A DNA stretch of 64,000 nucleotides from Achromobacter sp. UMC46 (GTDB lineage: Bacteria; Pseudomonadota; Gammaproteobacteria; Burkholderiales; Burkholderiaceae_B). Shown one piece after another: positions 1 to 8,592 of this stretch; position 1 is the stretch's first letter; every line of letters begins with the position of its first letter. The translations under genes and the position numbers were made by a program. The stretch is taken from NCBI RefSeq assembly GCF_014170335.1, contig NZ_LZZS01000040.1, positions 62,001 through 126,000 of the forward strand, read 5' to 3'. The notes beneath the pieces are model-generated. The model had not been told where the DNA came from. It saw only the letters and a program-made list of their open reading frames with translations, and ran no database searches.

Positions 1-498
1 CTGCAGCACGCGCGACTGCACCGACACGCCCACGGCCGGCACCGCGATGCGGTCCTTGTCCGTGAAGTCCGCGATGCTCTTCACATTGGGGTTGTTCGTG
101 ACCAGGTAGTAGGGGAAGTTGCCCAGCGACGCCACGCCTTTCACGTTCTGCTTGCCGCGCGTGCGGTCCCAGATCGTCAACAGCGGTCCCACGCCCGCCC
201 CCGCGATATCCACAGCCCCCGACAACAGCGCGTCGTTCACCGCCGAACCGCCGGACAGCTTGGCCCACTCGACCGAGATATCCACACCCTCGGCCTTTCC
301 GTGCTTTTCGATCAGTTGCTGGTCGCGCGCCACGTTCAGCAGCAGGTACACGATGCCGTACTGCTCCGCGATGCGGATGCGGCCTTCGGCCAGGGCGGGC
401 GTGGGGGAGGCCAACGCCAGCACCGCCAGAATCAGCGCCAGGCCGGCGCCGGTGACGGTTTGGACCAGACGATCCCGGAGTGCAGAGGACAAGCGCAT
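1..498 (-). CDS. ABC transporter substrate-binding protein, TauA/SsuA type (partial, C-terminus off the left edge)
   Basis: The minus-strand reading frame opens with ATG at 498 and runs open to base 1, giving 166 codons. Residues 1 to about 38 form a signal peptide, with a basic start, a hydrophobic stretch and an Ala-Leu-Ala end. The mature part reads like a periplasmic binding protein of the nitrate/sulfonate/taurine family, with EGRIRIAEQYGIVYLLLNV near its start, an interior AKLSGGSAVNDALLSGAVDI stretch and then GAGVGPLLTIWDR. It lies 46 bases downstream of the TauD-type dioxygenase on the same strand, so it is probably the receptor of a sulfonate uptake and desulfonation operon that continues outside the window. 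The family assignment is firm; the exact ligand is inferred only from the neighbour. An exact DnaA nonamer (508-516) sits in the short gap before it. Confidence 0.75.
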   Translation of the reverse strand, partial: MRLSSALRDRLVQTVTGAGLALILAVLALASPTPALAEGRIRIAEQYGIVYLLLNVARDQQLIEKHGKAEGVDISVEWAKLSGGSAVNDALLSGAVDIAGAGVGPLLTIWDRTRGKQNVKGVASLGNFPYYLVTNNPNVKSIADFTDKDRIAVPAVGVSVQSRVLQ

Positions 499-544
499 GG
501 TGTTCCTTGTGGATAAGTGCTTTGCGTCAGAAACCGCGTGCTTT

Positions 545-1453
545 TCAGAAGGGCGTGTCGCCTTCGATCGTGGTCCGGTACAGCTTGCGCCGCAGATGGT
601 CCGGCGTGCCGCCCGCCAGATGGATCAGCGAACGGTTGTCCCAGAACACCAGGTCGTGCGGCTGCCAGCGATGGCGATAAATGTGTTCGGCGCGCACACT
701 GTGCGCGAACAGCTCGGCCAGCAGCGCACGGCTTTCGTCTTCGGGCACGTCCTGGATCCGCGTCGTGAAGCCTTCGCTCACGAACAGCGCGCGGCGGCCA
801 TTCTCCGGGTGCGTGCGCACCACGGGATGCACCACTTCCTGCACCTGTGCGATCTGCTGCGCGCTGAGCGTGGGACGCCAGTTGCCTTCCTTTTGCAGCT
901 GTCCGTATTGCGCCAGATACGAATGCACCGCGCGCTTGCCTTCGACCGCATGGCGCAGCGCGGCGGGCAGGGTGTCGTAGGCCAGGTGCATGTTGGCGAA
1001 CAAGGTGTCGCCGCCTTCGGACGGCAGCTCCTGCGCATGCAGCAGCGAGCCCAGGCTGGGCAGTTCCTTGTACGAGATGTCCGAATGCCAGTACTTGCCC
1101 GCGTCGCCCAGACCGATCGGCTTGCCGTCTTCCACGATGTTGGAGACGATCAGGATCTCGGGATGGTCCGCCAGGTGGAATTGATGCAGCACATGGATCA
1201 TCAGGCGGCCGAAGCGGCGGCTGAAATCGATATGCTGTTGCGGCGTGATGCGCTGGTCGCGGAACACCAGCAGGTGATGGTCCAGATGCGCTTCATGCAC
1301 GCGGGCGAAATCGGCCGCCGTCAATTCCCGCGACAGATCCAGGCCGATGATCTCCGCGCCCACGGGGCCGGGCAGGGGGCGCAGTTCAAAGGACTGCGCC
1401 TGGGGGACGGGGGCGGCGTCTACTTCGCGCCGCAAGGCGTTGCTCTGGGACAT
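545..1453 (-). CDS. TauD/TfdA-family Fe(II)/2-oxoglutarate dioxygenase
   Basis: The 302-residue product belongs to the TauD/TfdA family, which uses iron and 2-oxoglutarate to hydroxylate substrates such as taurine and releases sulfite. The facial triad is visible: His123 and Asp125 in WHSDISYKE, and His278 in WDNRSLIHLAGG. Arg293, 15 residues after the distal His, matches the 2-oxoglutarate-binding Arg of TauD. I chose the ATG at 1453 because GGAG lies just upstream. An in-frame ATG at 1480 would add nine residues (MPQGEPERS) but has no clear ribosome-binding site. The next gene on the strand is a TauA-like receptor, which supports a sulfonate role. Other members of the family act on herbicides or carnitine-like compounds, so the substrate is not proven. 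Confidence 0.8.
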   Translation of the reverse strand: MSQSNALRREVDAAPVPQAQSFELRPLPGPVGAEIIGLDLSRELTAADFARVHEAHLDHHLLVFRDQRITPQQHIDFSRRFGRLMIHVLHQFHLADHPEILIVSNIVEDGKPIGLGDAGKYWHSDISYKELPSLGSLLHAQELPSEGGDTLFANMHLAYDTLPAALRHAVEGKRAVHSYLAQYGQLQKEGNWRPTLSAQQIAQVQEVVHPVVRTHPENGRRALFVSEGFTTRIQDVPEDESRALLAELFAHSVRAEHIYRHRWQPHDLVFWDNRSLIHLAGGTPDHLRRKLYRTTIEGDTPF

Positions 1454-1653
1454 CGATCGCTCCGGTTCGCCTTGCGGCATGTCTGGAACGATCGATTATG
1501 GAAAGCGCGCCTTGTATCTCAAACGAAGTTATCGGCGTTTGAACAAAGCTCTACGTCATATAGACGCCGCTGCGGGGGAAACCCCGCGGCTTCATACCGG
1601 GCGCCTATAAGCAAATAGCGCATCGGTGTGAAGCGCCGGGGGCGGCGCGTCCG

Positions 1654-2853
1654 TCAGGCAGCCGGCAGATAGGCTTCCACCAGCTTCACCCAGTAGGTCG
1701 CGCCCACCGGCAGCAGGGCGTCGTTGAAGTCGTAGTTCGGGTTGTGCAGCTGGCACGGGCCCATGCCGTGATAGCTTTCCATGCGGTGGTCGCCATCGCC
1801 ATTGCCCAGGAACAGGTAGGCGCCCGGAATCGCTTCCAGGAAGAAGGAGAAATCCTCGGCGCCCATGAAGGGCGGCATGTCGCGCAGCACGTTCTCGGCG
1901 CCAAAGGCGTCTTCGGCGACCTGGGCCGCGAAGGCCGTTTCCTTTTCCCAGTTGACCAGCGGCGGATAGGCGCGCACGAAATCGAGTTCACCCGTGCCGC
2001 CGTACACCTGCGGCAGGGTCGTGGCGATACGCCGCATGTCCGCTTCGATCTTGTCCAGCGTTTCGACGGAATACGTGCGCACCGTGCCGCGCAGCACCGC
2101 TTCGCCCGGAATCACGTTGTAGGCGTCGCCCGCATGGATCTGCGTGATCGACAGCACCGCCTGGTCCAGTGGATTCTTGCTGCGCGAAATCACCGTCTGC
2201 AGGGCGTGCACCATATCGGCCGCCACGATGATCGGGTCGACGGACGCATGGGGTTGCGCCGCGTGGCCGCCCACGCCCTTGATGACGATGTCCCAGCGGT
2301 TGCTGGACGCCATCGTCGGACCTGCGCGGAACCCGAACTGGTTCACCGGCATGCCCGGCATGTTGTGGATGCCGAACACGGCGTCGCACGGGAATTTCTC
2401 GAACAGGCCGTCCTGCATCATGGCGCGCGCGCCCGCATTGCCGCCTTCTTCGGCGGGCTGGAAGATGAACACGACGGTGCCGTCGAAATTGCGGTGCGTG
2501 GAGAGGTACTGCGCCGCCCCCAGCAGCATCGCGGTATGGCCGTCATGGCCACAGCCGTGCATGCGGCCGCTGATGGTGGACTTGTGCGCGAAACGGTTGT
2601 GTTCGGGCATGGGCAGCGCATCCATGTCGGCGCGCAGGCCGACGGTGCCCTTGCCGCTGCCGGCACGCAGCACGCCCACCACGCCCGTCTTGCCCAGGCC
2701 CGTGTAGACTTCCAGGCCCCATTCGCGCAGGCGTTCGGCCACCAGGTTCGACGTGCGCGTCTCCTGGAAGGCCAGTTCGGGATGGGCATGGATATCCCGG
2801 CGCAACGCCGTCAGCTCGGGGTGCGCGCGTTCGATTTCGGCAATGGTTTTCAT
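1654..2853 (-). CDS. M20-family amidohydrolase (hippurate hydrolase/aminoacylase type)
   Basis: The 399-residue protein is a cytoplasmic metallopeptidase of family M20D, which cleaves N-acyl amino acids or small amides such as hippurate. It starts with the typical segment containing RRDIHAHPELAFQE. Metal ligands are visible in HGCGHDGHTAMLLGAA (Cys101, His103) and in QPAEEGG (Glu135, Glu136). A dimerisation-domain motif GVGGHAAQPHASVDP follows. It is the last gene of the dipeptide ABC operon, 64 bases after the dppF-like gene, so it may hydrolyse the imported N-acylated or peptide-like substrate. The name hipO would be reasonable, but the substrate cannot be told from the sequence. Confidence 0.85.
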   Translation of the reverse strand: MKTIAEIERAHPELTALRRDIHAHPELAFQETRTSNLVAERLREWGLEVYTGLGKTGVVGVLRAGSGKGTVGLRADMDALPMPEHNRFAHKSTISGRMHGCGHDGHTAMLLGAAQYLSTHRNFDGTVVFIFQPAEEGGNAGARAMMQDGLFEKFPCDAVFGIHNMPGMPVNQFGFRAGPTMASSNRWDIVIKGVGGHAAQPHASVDPIIVAADMVHALQTVISRSKNPLDQAVLSITQIHAGDAYNVIPGEAVLRGTVRTYSVETLDKIEADMRRIATTLPQVYGGTGELDFVRAYPPLVNWEKETAFAAQVAEDAFGAENVLRDMPPFMGAEDFSFFLEAIPGAYLFLGNGDGDHRMESYHGMGPCQLHNPNYDFNDALLPVGATYWVKLVEAYLPAA

Positions 2854-2917
2854 GGCGGTGGGTAAACAGTAGGAGTGATCGGGAATTCTCGCGCTTCACC
2901 CATCCGGCGTCCAGTAC

Positions 2918-3958
2918 CTAGGCGGACGGCGCCTCGCCCGCGTCGTTAAGGTGGCAAGCGCTGAACTGGCCAGGCGAGATTTCGCGAAGCAGCGGCTGTT
3001 CCGCCTTGCAGCGCGCCATCGCGTGCGGACAGCGCGGATGGAACGCGCAGCCGCTGGGCGGATCCAGCGGCGACGGCAGCTCGCCTTTGATGGGTTGATA
3101 GTTGCGGCGCCCAGGGGTCAGCGTCGGCAGCTCTTTCAGCAGCGCCTGCGTGTAGGGGTGGTTGGCGCGCTGGAAAACGGTGTCTGTCGGCGCTAGCTCC
3201 ACCACGCGGCCCAGATACATGATCGCCACGCGGTCCGAGATATGGCTGACCACGGCGAGGTTATGGCTGATGAACAGATATGTCAGGTCCAGGTCGTCGC
3301 GCAGCTGCTCGAACAGGTTCAGCACCTGGGCCTGGATGGACACGTCCAGGGCGGCCACGGCCTCGTCGCAGACAATCACCGAGGGCTTCAACGCCAGGGC
3401 CCGCGCGATGCCGATACGCTGGCGCTGCCCGCCCGAAAACTGGTGCGGATAGCGCTGCGCGAACGTCGGGTCCAGCCCGACCTGCCGCATCAGCCCCGCC
3501 ACGTACTCCGCCTTATCGCGCCCGCGGATCAGGCCATGCGCCACCGGCGCCTCACCGATGATCTCGCGCACCCGCATGCGCGGGTTAAGCGAGGCGTACG
3601 GGTCCTGGAAGATCATCTGCACGCCCAGCTCATAGGCGCGCCGCTCGGTGCCCGTCATGGCACGCACGGCTTTTCCCTGGTAGTGCACGTCGCCCGCGGA
3701 CGGCGGCAGGATGCCCGACACGATGCGGCCCAGGGTGGATTTTCCGCAGCCCGATTCGCCGACGATGCCGATCACTTCGCCGCGCCGGACTTCCAGGTCC
3801 ACGCCGCCCACGGCGTGCACCACTTGCGTCTTCAACCCTGCGCCCAGCAGGTTCGCGATGCGTCCGGCCAGGTCCACGGGCTGCACGAAGCGGAGTTCCA
3901 CGCCGCGCAGGGACAGGATGGGGGCGGGGGCGGCGGCGCCGCGTTCTACTGCGCTCAT
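2918..3958 (-). CDS. dppF: Peptide ABC transporter ATP-binding protein, DppF/OppF type
   Basis: The 346-residue ATPase energises a peptide or nickel/opine-type importer together with the preceding DppD-like subunit. Walker A is GESGCGKST (residues 67-75), the signature is FSGGQRQRIGIARAL and Walker B lies in VIVCDEAVAALDVS. The C-terminal oligopeptide/dipeptide extension carries the cysteine-bearing CAFHPRCPHA motif that marks this subfamily. The start at 3958 overlaps the stop of the upstream gene as ATGA, giving translational coupling. A longer open frame upstream to 4060 reads into the neighbour and is not needed. Together with the four genes before it this forms a complete transporter. 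Confidence 0.9.
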   Translation of the reverse strand: MSAVERGAAAPAPILSLRGVELRFVQPVDLAGRIANLLGAGLKTQVVHAVGGVDLEVRRGEVIGIVGESGCGKSTLGRIVSGILPPSAGDVHYQGKAVRAMTGTERRAYELGVQMIFQDPYASLNPRMRVREIIGEAPVAHGLIRGRDKAEYVAGLMRQVGLDPTFAQRYPHQFSGGQRQRIGIARALALKPSVIVCDEAVAALDVSIQAQVLNLFEQLRDDLDLTYLFISHNLAVVSHISDRVAIMYLGRVVELAPTDTVFQRANHPYTQALLKELPTLTPGRRNYQPIKGELPSPLDPPSGCAFHPRCPHAMARCKAEQPLLREISPGQFSACHLNDAGEAPSA

Positions 3959-4965
3959 GTGATGTCTGGGTCTCCGGCATGCCAGCAGCGCACCCATTGC
4001 GCCGGGCGGACTTCCACGGGCTGCGGTTCGATCAGACAGGCGTCGGTCGCACGCGGGCAACGCCCGCGGAACGCACAGCCCTGGGGCAGGTTCAGCAACG
4101 ACGGCGTCATGCCCGGAATCGGCACCAGCGGCCTGCCGCGCGACTCCGGCGTGGGGATGGAAGCGATCAGCCCGTGCGTGTACGGATGCATGGGATGCGT
4201 GATGACATCCCGCGTGCTGCCGGTCTCGACCACGCGGCCCGCGTACATCACCGACACCCGGTCCGCCAGGCCGGCCACTACCGCGAGGTCATGCGTGATC
4301 CAGATCAGGCCCGTTCCCGTCTCGCGGCACAGCTTCTGCACTTCGAAGAGGATCTGGCCCTGGATGGTCACGTCCAGCGCGGTCGTCGGTTCGTCCGCGA
4401 TGATCAGGCGCGGCGAATTCAACAGCGCGATCGCGATCGCCACGCGTTGGCGCATGCCGCCCGACAACTGATGCGGATAGGTGCGCAGGCGTTCCTGCGG
4501 TGAGGGGATGCCCACCATCGTCAACGTCTGCAAGGCGCGCTGGCGCGCCTGTTCACGCGAAACCTTGTGGTGCGCCTGCACCGCTTCGATCATCTGCGTA
4601 TCCACGCGCAGCACCGGATTCAGCGTCATCATCGGATCCTGGAAGATCATCGCGATCTCCTGCCCCCGCAACTGGCGCCAGCGTGCCGGCGTCGCGCCGC
4701 GCAGGTCTTCGCCGTTCAGGCGCAACTGCCCGTCCACGATGCGGCCGGGCTCGTCCAGCAAGCCCATCAGCGAAAAGCCGGTGATGCTCTTTCCGGACCC
4801 CGATTCCCCCACCAGGCCCAGGATCTCGCCTTCGGCGAGTGTCAGATCCACGCCGTCCACCGCTTTCACGATGCCGTTGCGCGTGAAGAAGTGCGTCTTC
4901 AGGCCCTGCACGTCAAGGATGCGCGGGGAGGGCGCCAGCGGCTTGTCCACAGTTTGCGTCTGCAT
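3955..4965 (-). CDS. dppD: Peptide ABC transporter ATP-binding protein, DppD/OppD type
   Basis: The 336-residue ATPase pairs with the DppF-like subunit. It shows Walker A GESGSGKSITG, a signature LSGGMRQRVAIAIAL, Walker B RLIIADEPTTALDVT and the H-loop ITHDLAVV. The C-terminal oligo/dipeptide domain contains CAFRGRCPRA. I chose the ATG at 4965 (MQTQTVDKPL) because the frame further upstream runs antisense-like into the permease gene, while this start lies 11 bases after that gene's stop. The 3' end overlaps the next gene by four bases. Confidence 0.9.
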   Translation of the reverse strand: MQTQTVDKPLAPSPRILDVQGLKTHFFTRNGIVKAVDGVDLTLAEGEILGLVGESGSGKSITGFSLMGLLDEPGRIVDGQLRLNGEDLRGATPARWRQLRGQEIAMIFQDPMMTLNPVLRVDTQMIEAVQAHHKVSREQARQRALQTLTMVGIPSPQERLRTYPHQLSGGMRQRVAIAIALLNSPRLIIADEPTTALDVTIQGQILFEVQKLCRETGTGLIWITHDLAVVAGLADRVSVMYAGRVVETGSTRDVITHPMHPYTHGLIASIPTPESRGRPLVPIPGMTPSLLNLPQGCAFRGRCPRATDACLIEPQPVEVRPAQWVRCWHAGDPDIT

Positions 4966-4976
4966 CGCGTCCGCCC

Positions 4977-5897
4977 TCAATTCGCGTGGCGCGGGTTGAG
5001 CACATCGCGCAAGTGGTCGCCCACGAGGTTGATGGCGATGATGGCCAGCGCCAGGGCGATACCGGGGAAGAACGATATCCAGTACTGGCCCGACAACAGG
5101 TACTCGAACCCGTTGTAGATCAACATGCCCAACGACGGCTCGGTCACCGGCACGCCGACGCCCAGGAACGACAGCGTGGCCTCCAGCGCGATCGCATGCG
5201 CCAGATCGATCGTGGCGATCACGATAAGCGGCGGCATGCAGTTCGGCAGCACGTGGCGGAACAGCACGCGGCCCCACGACAGGGACATGCAGCGCGCCGC
5301 TTCCACGTATTCCTTGCCGCGCTCCACCAGGGCCGCGCCGCGCGCCGCCCGGGCGAAATACGCCCATTGCACGACGATCAGCGCGATGATCACTTTATCC
5401 ACACCCTTGCCCAGGATCGCCAACAGCATCAGCGCGACAAGAATGGCGGGGAACGACAACTGGATATCCACAATGCGCATCAGCAGCGCGTCGATGCGGC
5501 CGCCGAAATACGCCGCGATCAGCCCCACGGTGGCGCCGATGCCGAAGGCCGCCAACACCGACACGGCCGCCACCAGCAGGCTGGTGCGCATGCCGTAGAG
5601 AATGGCTGAAAACAGGTCGCGCGCCTGGCCATCGGTGCCCAGCAGATAGCGCATGGAACCATCGCCACTTTCGCTGCCCGGCTTCAGCTTGGAATCCATG
5701 ATGTCCAGCGACGCCAGGTCATAAGGATTCTGCGGCGCGATCCAGGGCGCCAGCAACGCCGCCCCCACGATCACGATCAGCATCACCAGGCCCAGCGTCG
5801 CCAGCTTGCTGGCGAAGAAATCCGAGACGAACCGCCGCCAGGGCGTCTGTTCCTTGGGGGCCGCGGCAGGCGCGGCGGCGGTGGCGGGCGTGTTCAT
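4977..5897 (-). CDS. dppC: Peptide ABC transporter permease, DppC type
   Basis: The 306-residue inner-membrane permease has the architecture of DppC/OppC. There is a short cytoplasmic N-terminus rich in Ala and Pro, a first membrane segment near residues 30-52, a periplasmic loop holding LLGTDGQARDLFSAILYG, and then five membrane segments. The EAA loop that contacts the ATPase reads EYVEAARCMSLSWGRVLFRHVLPN. The start overlaps the preceding permease gene by four bases. An exact DnaA nonamer (5395-5403) lies inside the coding sequence, one of several in this window. Confidence 0.9.
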   Translation of the reverse strand: MNTPATAAAPAAAPKEQTPWRRFVSDFFASKLATLGLVMLIVIVGAALLAPWIAPQNPYDLASLDIMDSKLKPGSESGDGSMRYLLGTDGQARDLFSAILYGMRTSLLVAAVSVLAAFGIGATVGLIAAYFGGRIDALLMRIVDIQLSFPAILVALMLLAILGKGVDKVIIALIVVQWAYFARAARGAALVERGKEYVEAARCMSLSWGRVLFRHVLPNCMPPLIVIATIDLAHAIALEATLSFLGVGVPVTEPSLGMLIYNGFEYLLSGQYWISFFPGIALALAIIAINLVGDHLRDVLNPRHAN

Positions 5898-6868
5898 CGG
5901 CGGCTATCCAAACGTACGCGGGGGTCCAGCACCGTATAGATGATGTCCACCACCAGATTCAACATGACCAGGAAGAACACGATCAGGAGCAGATACGCGA
6001 CCACCACGGGGCGGTCCAGGTTGATGATGGAATCGATCAGCAGCTTGCCCATCCCCGGCCACGAAAACACGGTTTCGGTCACCACCGCGAACGCCATCAC
6101 CTGCCCGAATTCCAGCCCCGCGACCGTCACGACCGGGATCAGGATGTTCTTCAACAGATGCACGCCCAGCACGCGCTTTTCCGACAGGCCCTTGGCGCGC
6201 GCGAACTTGATGTAGTCCATGGGCAGCGCTTCGCGCGTGGCCGCCCGCGTCACGCGGATGATCATCGCGCACTTGGCGAACGCGATGGTGGCCGCTGGCA
6301 AGGCCAGGCTCAGCCAGCCGTTGAACGTCAGCACGCTCAGTTCCAGCGAGCCGATGCTGACCGTCTTGCCGCGCCCGCCGGCGGGCACCCAGCCCAGCAT
6401 CACGGCGAACACCATGATCAACATCAGGCCCACCCAGAAATTGGGCAGCGAGAAGCCCAGCACCGAGCCCGTCATGATGGCGCGCGATCCCGGCGCCTGG
6501 GGTTTAAGACCCGCCAGGATGCCCAGCGGCACGCCGATCAGCACCGACAGCAGCATGGCCACACAGGCCAGCTCCACGGTGGCCGGCATGCGCTCCAGGA
6601 TCAGGTGCATGGCCGGCTCGCCGGTCAGGAAGCTGTTGCCGAAATCGCCCCGCACCGCCTGGCCCATGAAGATCAGGTACTGCCTCCACAACGGCAGGTC
6701 CAGGCCCAGCGATGCGCTGATCGCGGCGCGCTGCGCCTCGGTCGCCTCGGGGCTGGCCAGCATCGACACCGGGTCGCCCACCATGTAGATGCCTGCAAAG
6801 ACCAACGCCGACATGACCAGCATGACGACGATGGTTTGCAGCAGTCTTCTTACGATTGTTGCCAGCAC
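5894..6868 (-). CDS. dppB: Peptide ABC transporter permease, DppB type
   Basis: The 324-residue permease is the partner of the DppC-like subunit. It starts MLATIVRRLLQTIVVMLVMS, the classical first membrane helix of DppB/OppB proteins. It carries the periplasmic loop with PEATEAQRAAISASLGLDLP and ends with the family's VVDIIYTVLDPRVRL motif. The EAA-type loop is ALPMDYIKFARAKGLSEKRV. It lies 22 bases after the binding-protein gene and overlaps the next permease by four bases, so the genes are clearly co-transcribed. Confidence 0.9.
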   Translation of the reverse strand: MLATIVRRLLQTIVVMLVMSALVFAGIYMVGDPVSMLASPEATEAQRAAISASLGLDLPLWRQYLIFMGQAVRGDFGNSFLTGEPAMHLILERMPATVELACVAMLLSVLIGVPLGILAGLKPQAPGSRAIMTGSVLGFSLPNFWVGLMLIMVFAVMLGWVPAGGRGKTVSIGSLELSVLTFNGWLSLALPAATIAFAKCAMIIRVTRAATREALPMDYIKFARAKGLSEKRVLGVHLLKNILIPVVTVAGLEFGQVMAFAVVTETVFSWPGMGKLLIDSIINLDRPVVVAYLLLIVFFLVMLNLVVDIIYTVLDPRVRLDSRR

Positions 6869-6890
6869 TGGAGACCGCCCGCGATGCGCG

Positions 6891-8477
6891 TTACTTCTTC
6901 AGGGTTGCGAACTGCGCAAGCGTGACCTGGTCGGGCCGGCCTTGATAGCGGATATCGCTCTTCATCGCCCATACCGACAATTCGAAGTGCACCGGCAGCA
7001 TCGCGAAATCGTCCATGGCGATATTGCTGGCCTTCGACAACAGTTCGGCGCGCTTGGCATCGTCCATCGTGGACGACGCTTCCTTCACCAGCTCGTCCAT
7101 CTTGGGGTTGGAGTAGCGGCTGCGGTTGGTGGTGCCCAGGCCGGCTTCGGGATTGCGCGTCACCAGCAGCGACGTCAGCGCGTTGGACATCTCGCCGCTG
7201 GTCACGGACCAGCCCGCCAGATAGGCCGAGAACGCGTAGCTGTCGCGGTTCTTGAAGAACACCGGGGGCGCCATGGCGTCCACGCTCGTCTTCACGCCAA
7301 TGCGGGTCCACATCGATGCGATGGCTTGCGCCACTTTCGAATCATTCACGTAGCGGCCCGACGGCGAACCCAGCGTGATCGAAAAGCCGTTGGGATAGCC
7401 CGCTTCCTTCAGCAGCGCCTTGGCCTTTTCCACATCGGCCTTGGGCGCCTTGGAATGCGCTTTGCTGGAACCGAACATGGGGTAGGGCAGCAGGTTGCCG
7501 GCCGGCAGCGCCACTCCGCCCATCACGCGTTCCACCAGCGCGTCGCGGTTGATGGCCAGCGACAGCGCTTCACGCACCCGCTTGTCCTTCATCGGGTTCT
7601 TGTCGGTGCCCTGGATGCCGGGGGAAGGCTCGGCGTGCTGGTCCAGCGCCACGTATACGACGCGCACCGACGGGGTTTCCTCGACGAAGAGCTTCTTGTC
7701 GCCCTTCAGCTTGGGCAAGTCGTCGGTGGGGGGATCTTCAATCATGTCCACGTCGCCGGCCAGCAGCGCGGCCACGCGCGCAGCCGCGTTGCTGATCGGG
7801 CGATAGACCACGCGATCCCACTCGGGCTTCTTGCCCCAGTAATTGTCGTTGCGGGCCAGCACGAATTCCGCGCCGCGCTTCCACGACACGAATTTGTACG
7901 GGCCGGTTCCCACCAGGCCGTCGCCACTATTCAGTTCAGTGGTGGTCTTGCCTTCCGCCGCAGGGCCGGACGCAGCCTTCTTCGACATGATGGGCAATTG
8001 GGCCAGGTTCACCAGCAGGTTCGGCGCGACTTCCTTGGTGGTGATGCGCACGGTCATGGGATCGACCGCTTCGGTCTTGGCCACCGACCCCAGATACAGC
8101 GTGAACGGCGACGGGCTGTTGGGCACCTTGGGCACGCGGTCATACGTGAACACCACGTCTTCGGCGGTGAACGGCGTGCCGTCCGAGAACTTCACGCCCG
8201 GACGCAGCTTGAACGTCCAGACCTTGCCGTCCACGGTCCACGACTCCGCCAGCCCGGGCTGCGGCTTCAATTGCGCGTCGGTGGCGACCAGCGTGTCGAA
8301 AATGGTTTGGGAGATCTGCGTATTCGGCGTCAGCGCGTGATACTGCGGATCCATCGATGAGGGCTCGGTCTTCAAGGCGATCACCAGATCGCGAGCCATT
8401 GCGGAACTGAATGTGCCAAAGGCCAACATCACCGCGGCCGAACCGCAGGCCAAGACACGCGAAAACCGAGATGCCAT
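6891..8477 (-). CDS. dppA: Peptide-type ABC transporter substrate-binding protein (family 5)
   Basis: The 528-residue periplasmic receptor has a signal peptide cut after about residue 28 (SAMA). It has the SBP family 5 layout, with EPSSMDPQYHALTPNTQISQ near the start, VWTFKLRPGVKFSDGTPFTAEDV at residues of about 80-105, and the late NRSRYSNPKMDELV motif. It leads a five-gene transporter operon that ends with an M20 amidohydrolase, which hints at short peptides or acylated amino acids as ligands. The ribosome-binding site GGGAG is strong and ideally placed, but part of it lies in an inverted repeat (8486-8517) that could hide it in the mRNA. Confidence 0.88.
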   Translation of the reverse strand: MASRFSRVLACGSAAVMLAFGTFSSAMARDLVIALKTEPSSMDPQYHALTPNTQISQTIFDTLVATDAQLKPQPGLAESWTVDGKVWTFKLRPGVKFSDGTPFTAEDVVFTYDRVPKVPNSPSPFTLYLGSVAKTEAVDPMTVRITTKEVAPNLLVNLAQLPIMSKKAASGPAAEGKTTTELNSGDGLVGTGPYKFVSWKRGAEFVLARNDNYWGKKPEWDRVVYRPISNAAARVAALLAGDVDMIEDPPTDDLPKLKGDKKLFVEETPSVRVVYVALDQHAEPSPGIQGTDKNPMKDKRVREALSLAINRDALVERVMGGVALPAGNLLPYPMFGSSKAHSKAPKADVEKAKALLKEAGYPNGFSITLGSPSGRYVNDSKVAQAIASMWTRIGVKTSVDAMAPPVFFKNRDSYAFSAYLAGWSVTSGEMSNALTSLLVTRNPEAGLGTTNRSRYSNPKMDELVKEASSTMDDAKRAELLSKASNIAMDDFAMLPVHFELSVWAMKSDIRYQGRPDQVTLAQFATLKK

Positions 8478-8485
8478 CGTGATCT

Positions 8486-8517
8486 CCCAGAGTTGTTTCG
8501 GGTTTTGAACCTCTGGG
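8486..8517 (-). promoter_or_regulatory. Leader hairpin covering the dppA ribosome-binding site
   Basis: The arms CCCAGAG and CTCTGGG are separated by 18 bases. On the dppA transcript the 3' arm contains the first three G of the GGGAG ribosome-binding site, nine bases before the ATG at 8477. A seven-pair stem of this kind could lower translation. The pairing is seen in the sequence; a regulatory role is inference. Confidence 0.4.
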
Positions 8518-8592
8518 GCACATTAACCAGCAAACAAGGGGCCGCGCAACAGTTATATTCCCCTATTGTCCTTGCCTTGTCCCCGTTCAGAT

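Noticed and set aside
119-1618. 499-codon plus-strand frame at the left edge
   Set aside because: It runs opposite to the TauA-like and TauD-like genes, which have clear motifs.
2918-3958. Altered Walker B (DEAVAALD) in the DppF-like ATPase as a sign of inactivation
   Set aside because: The catalytic Asp-Glu pair is intact and DEAV forms are common in OppF/DppF proteins.
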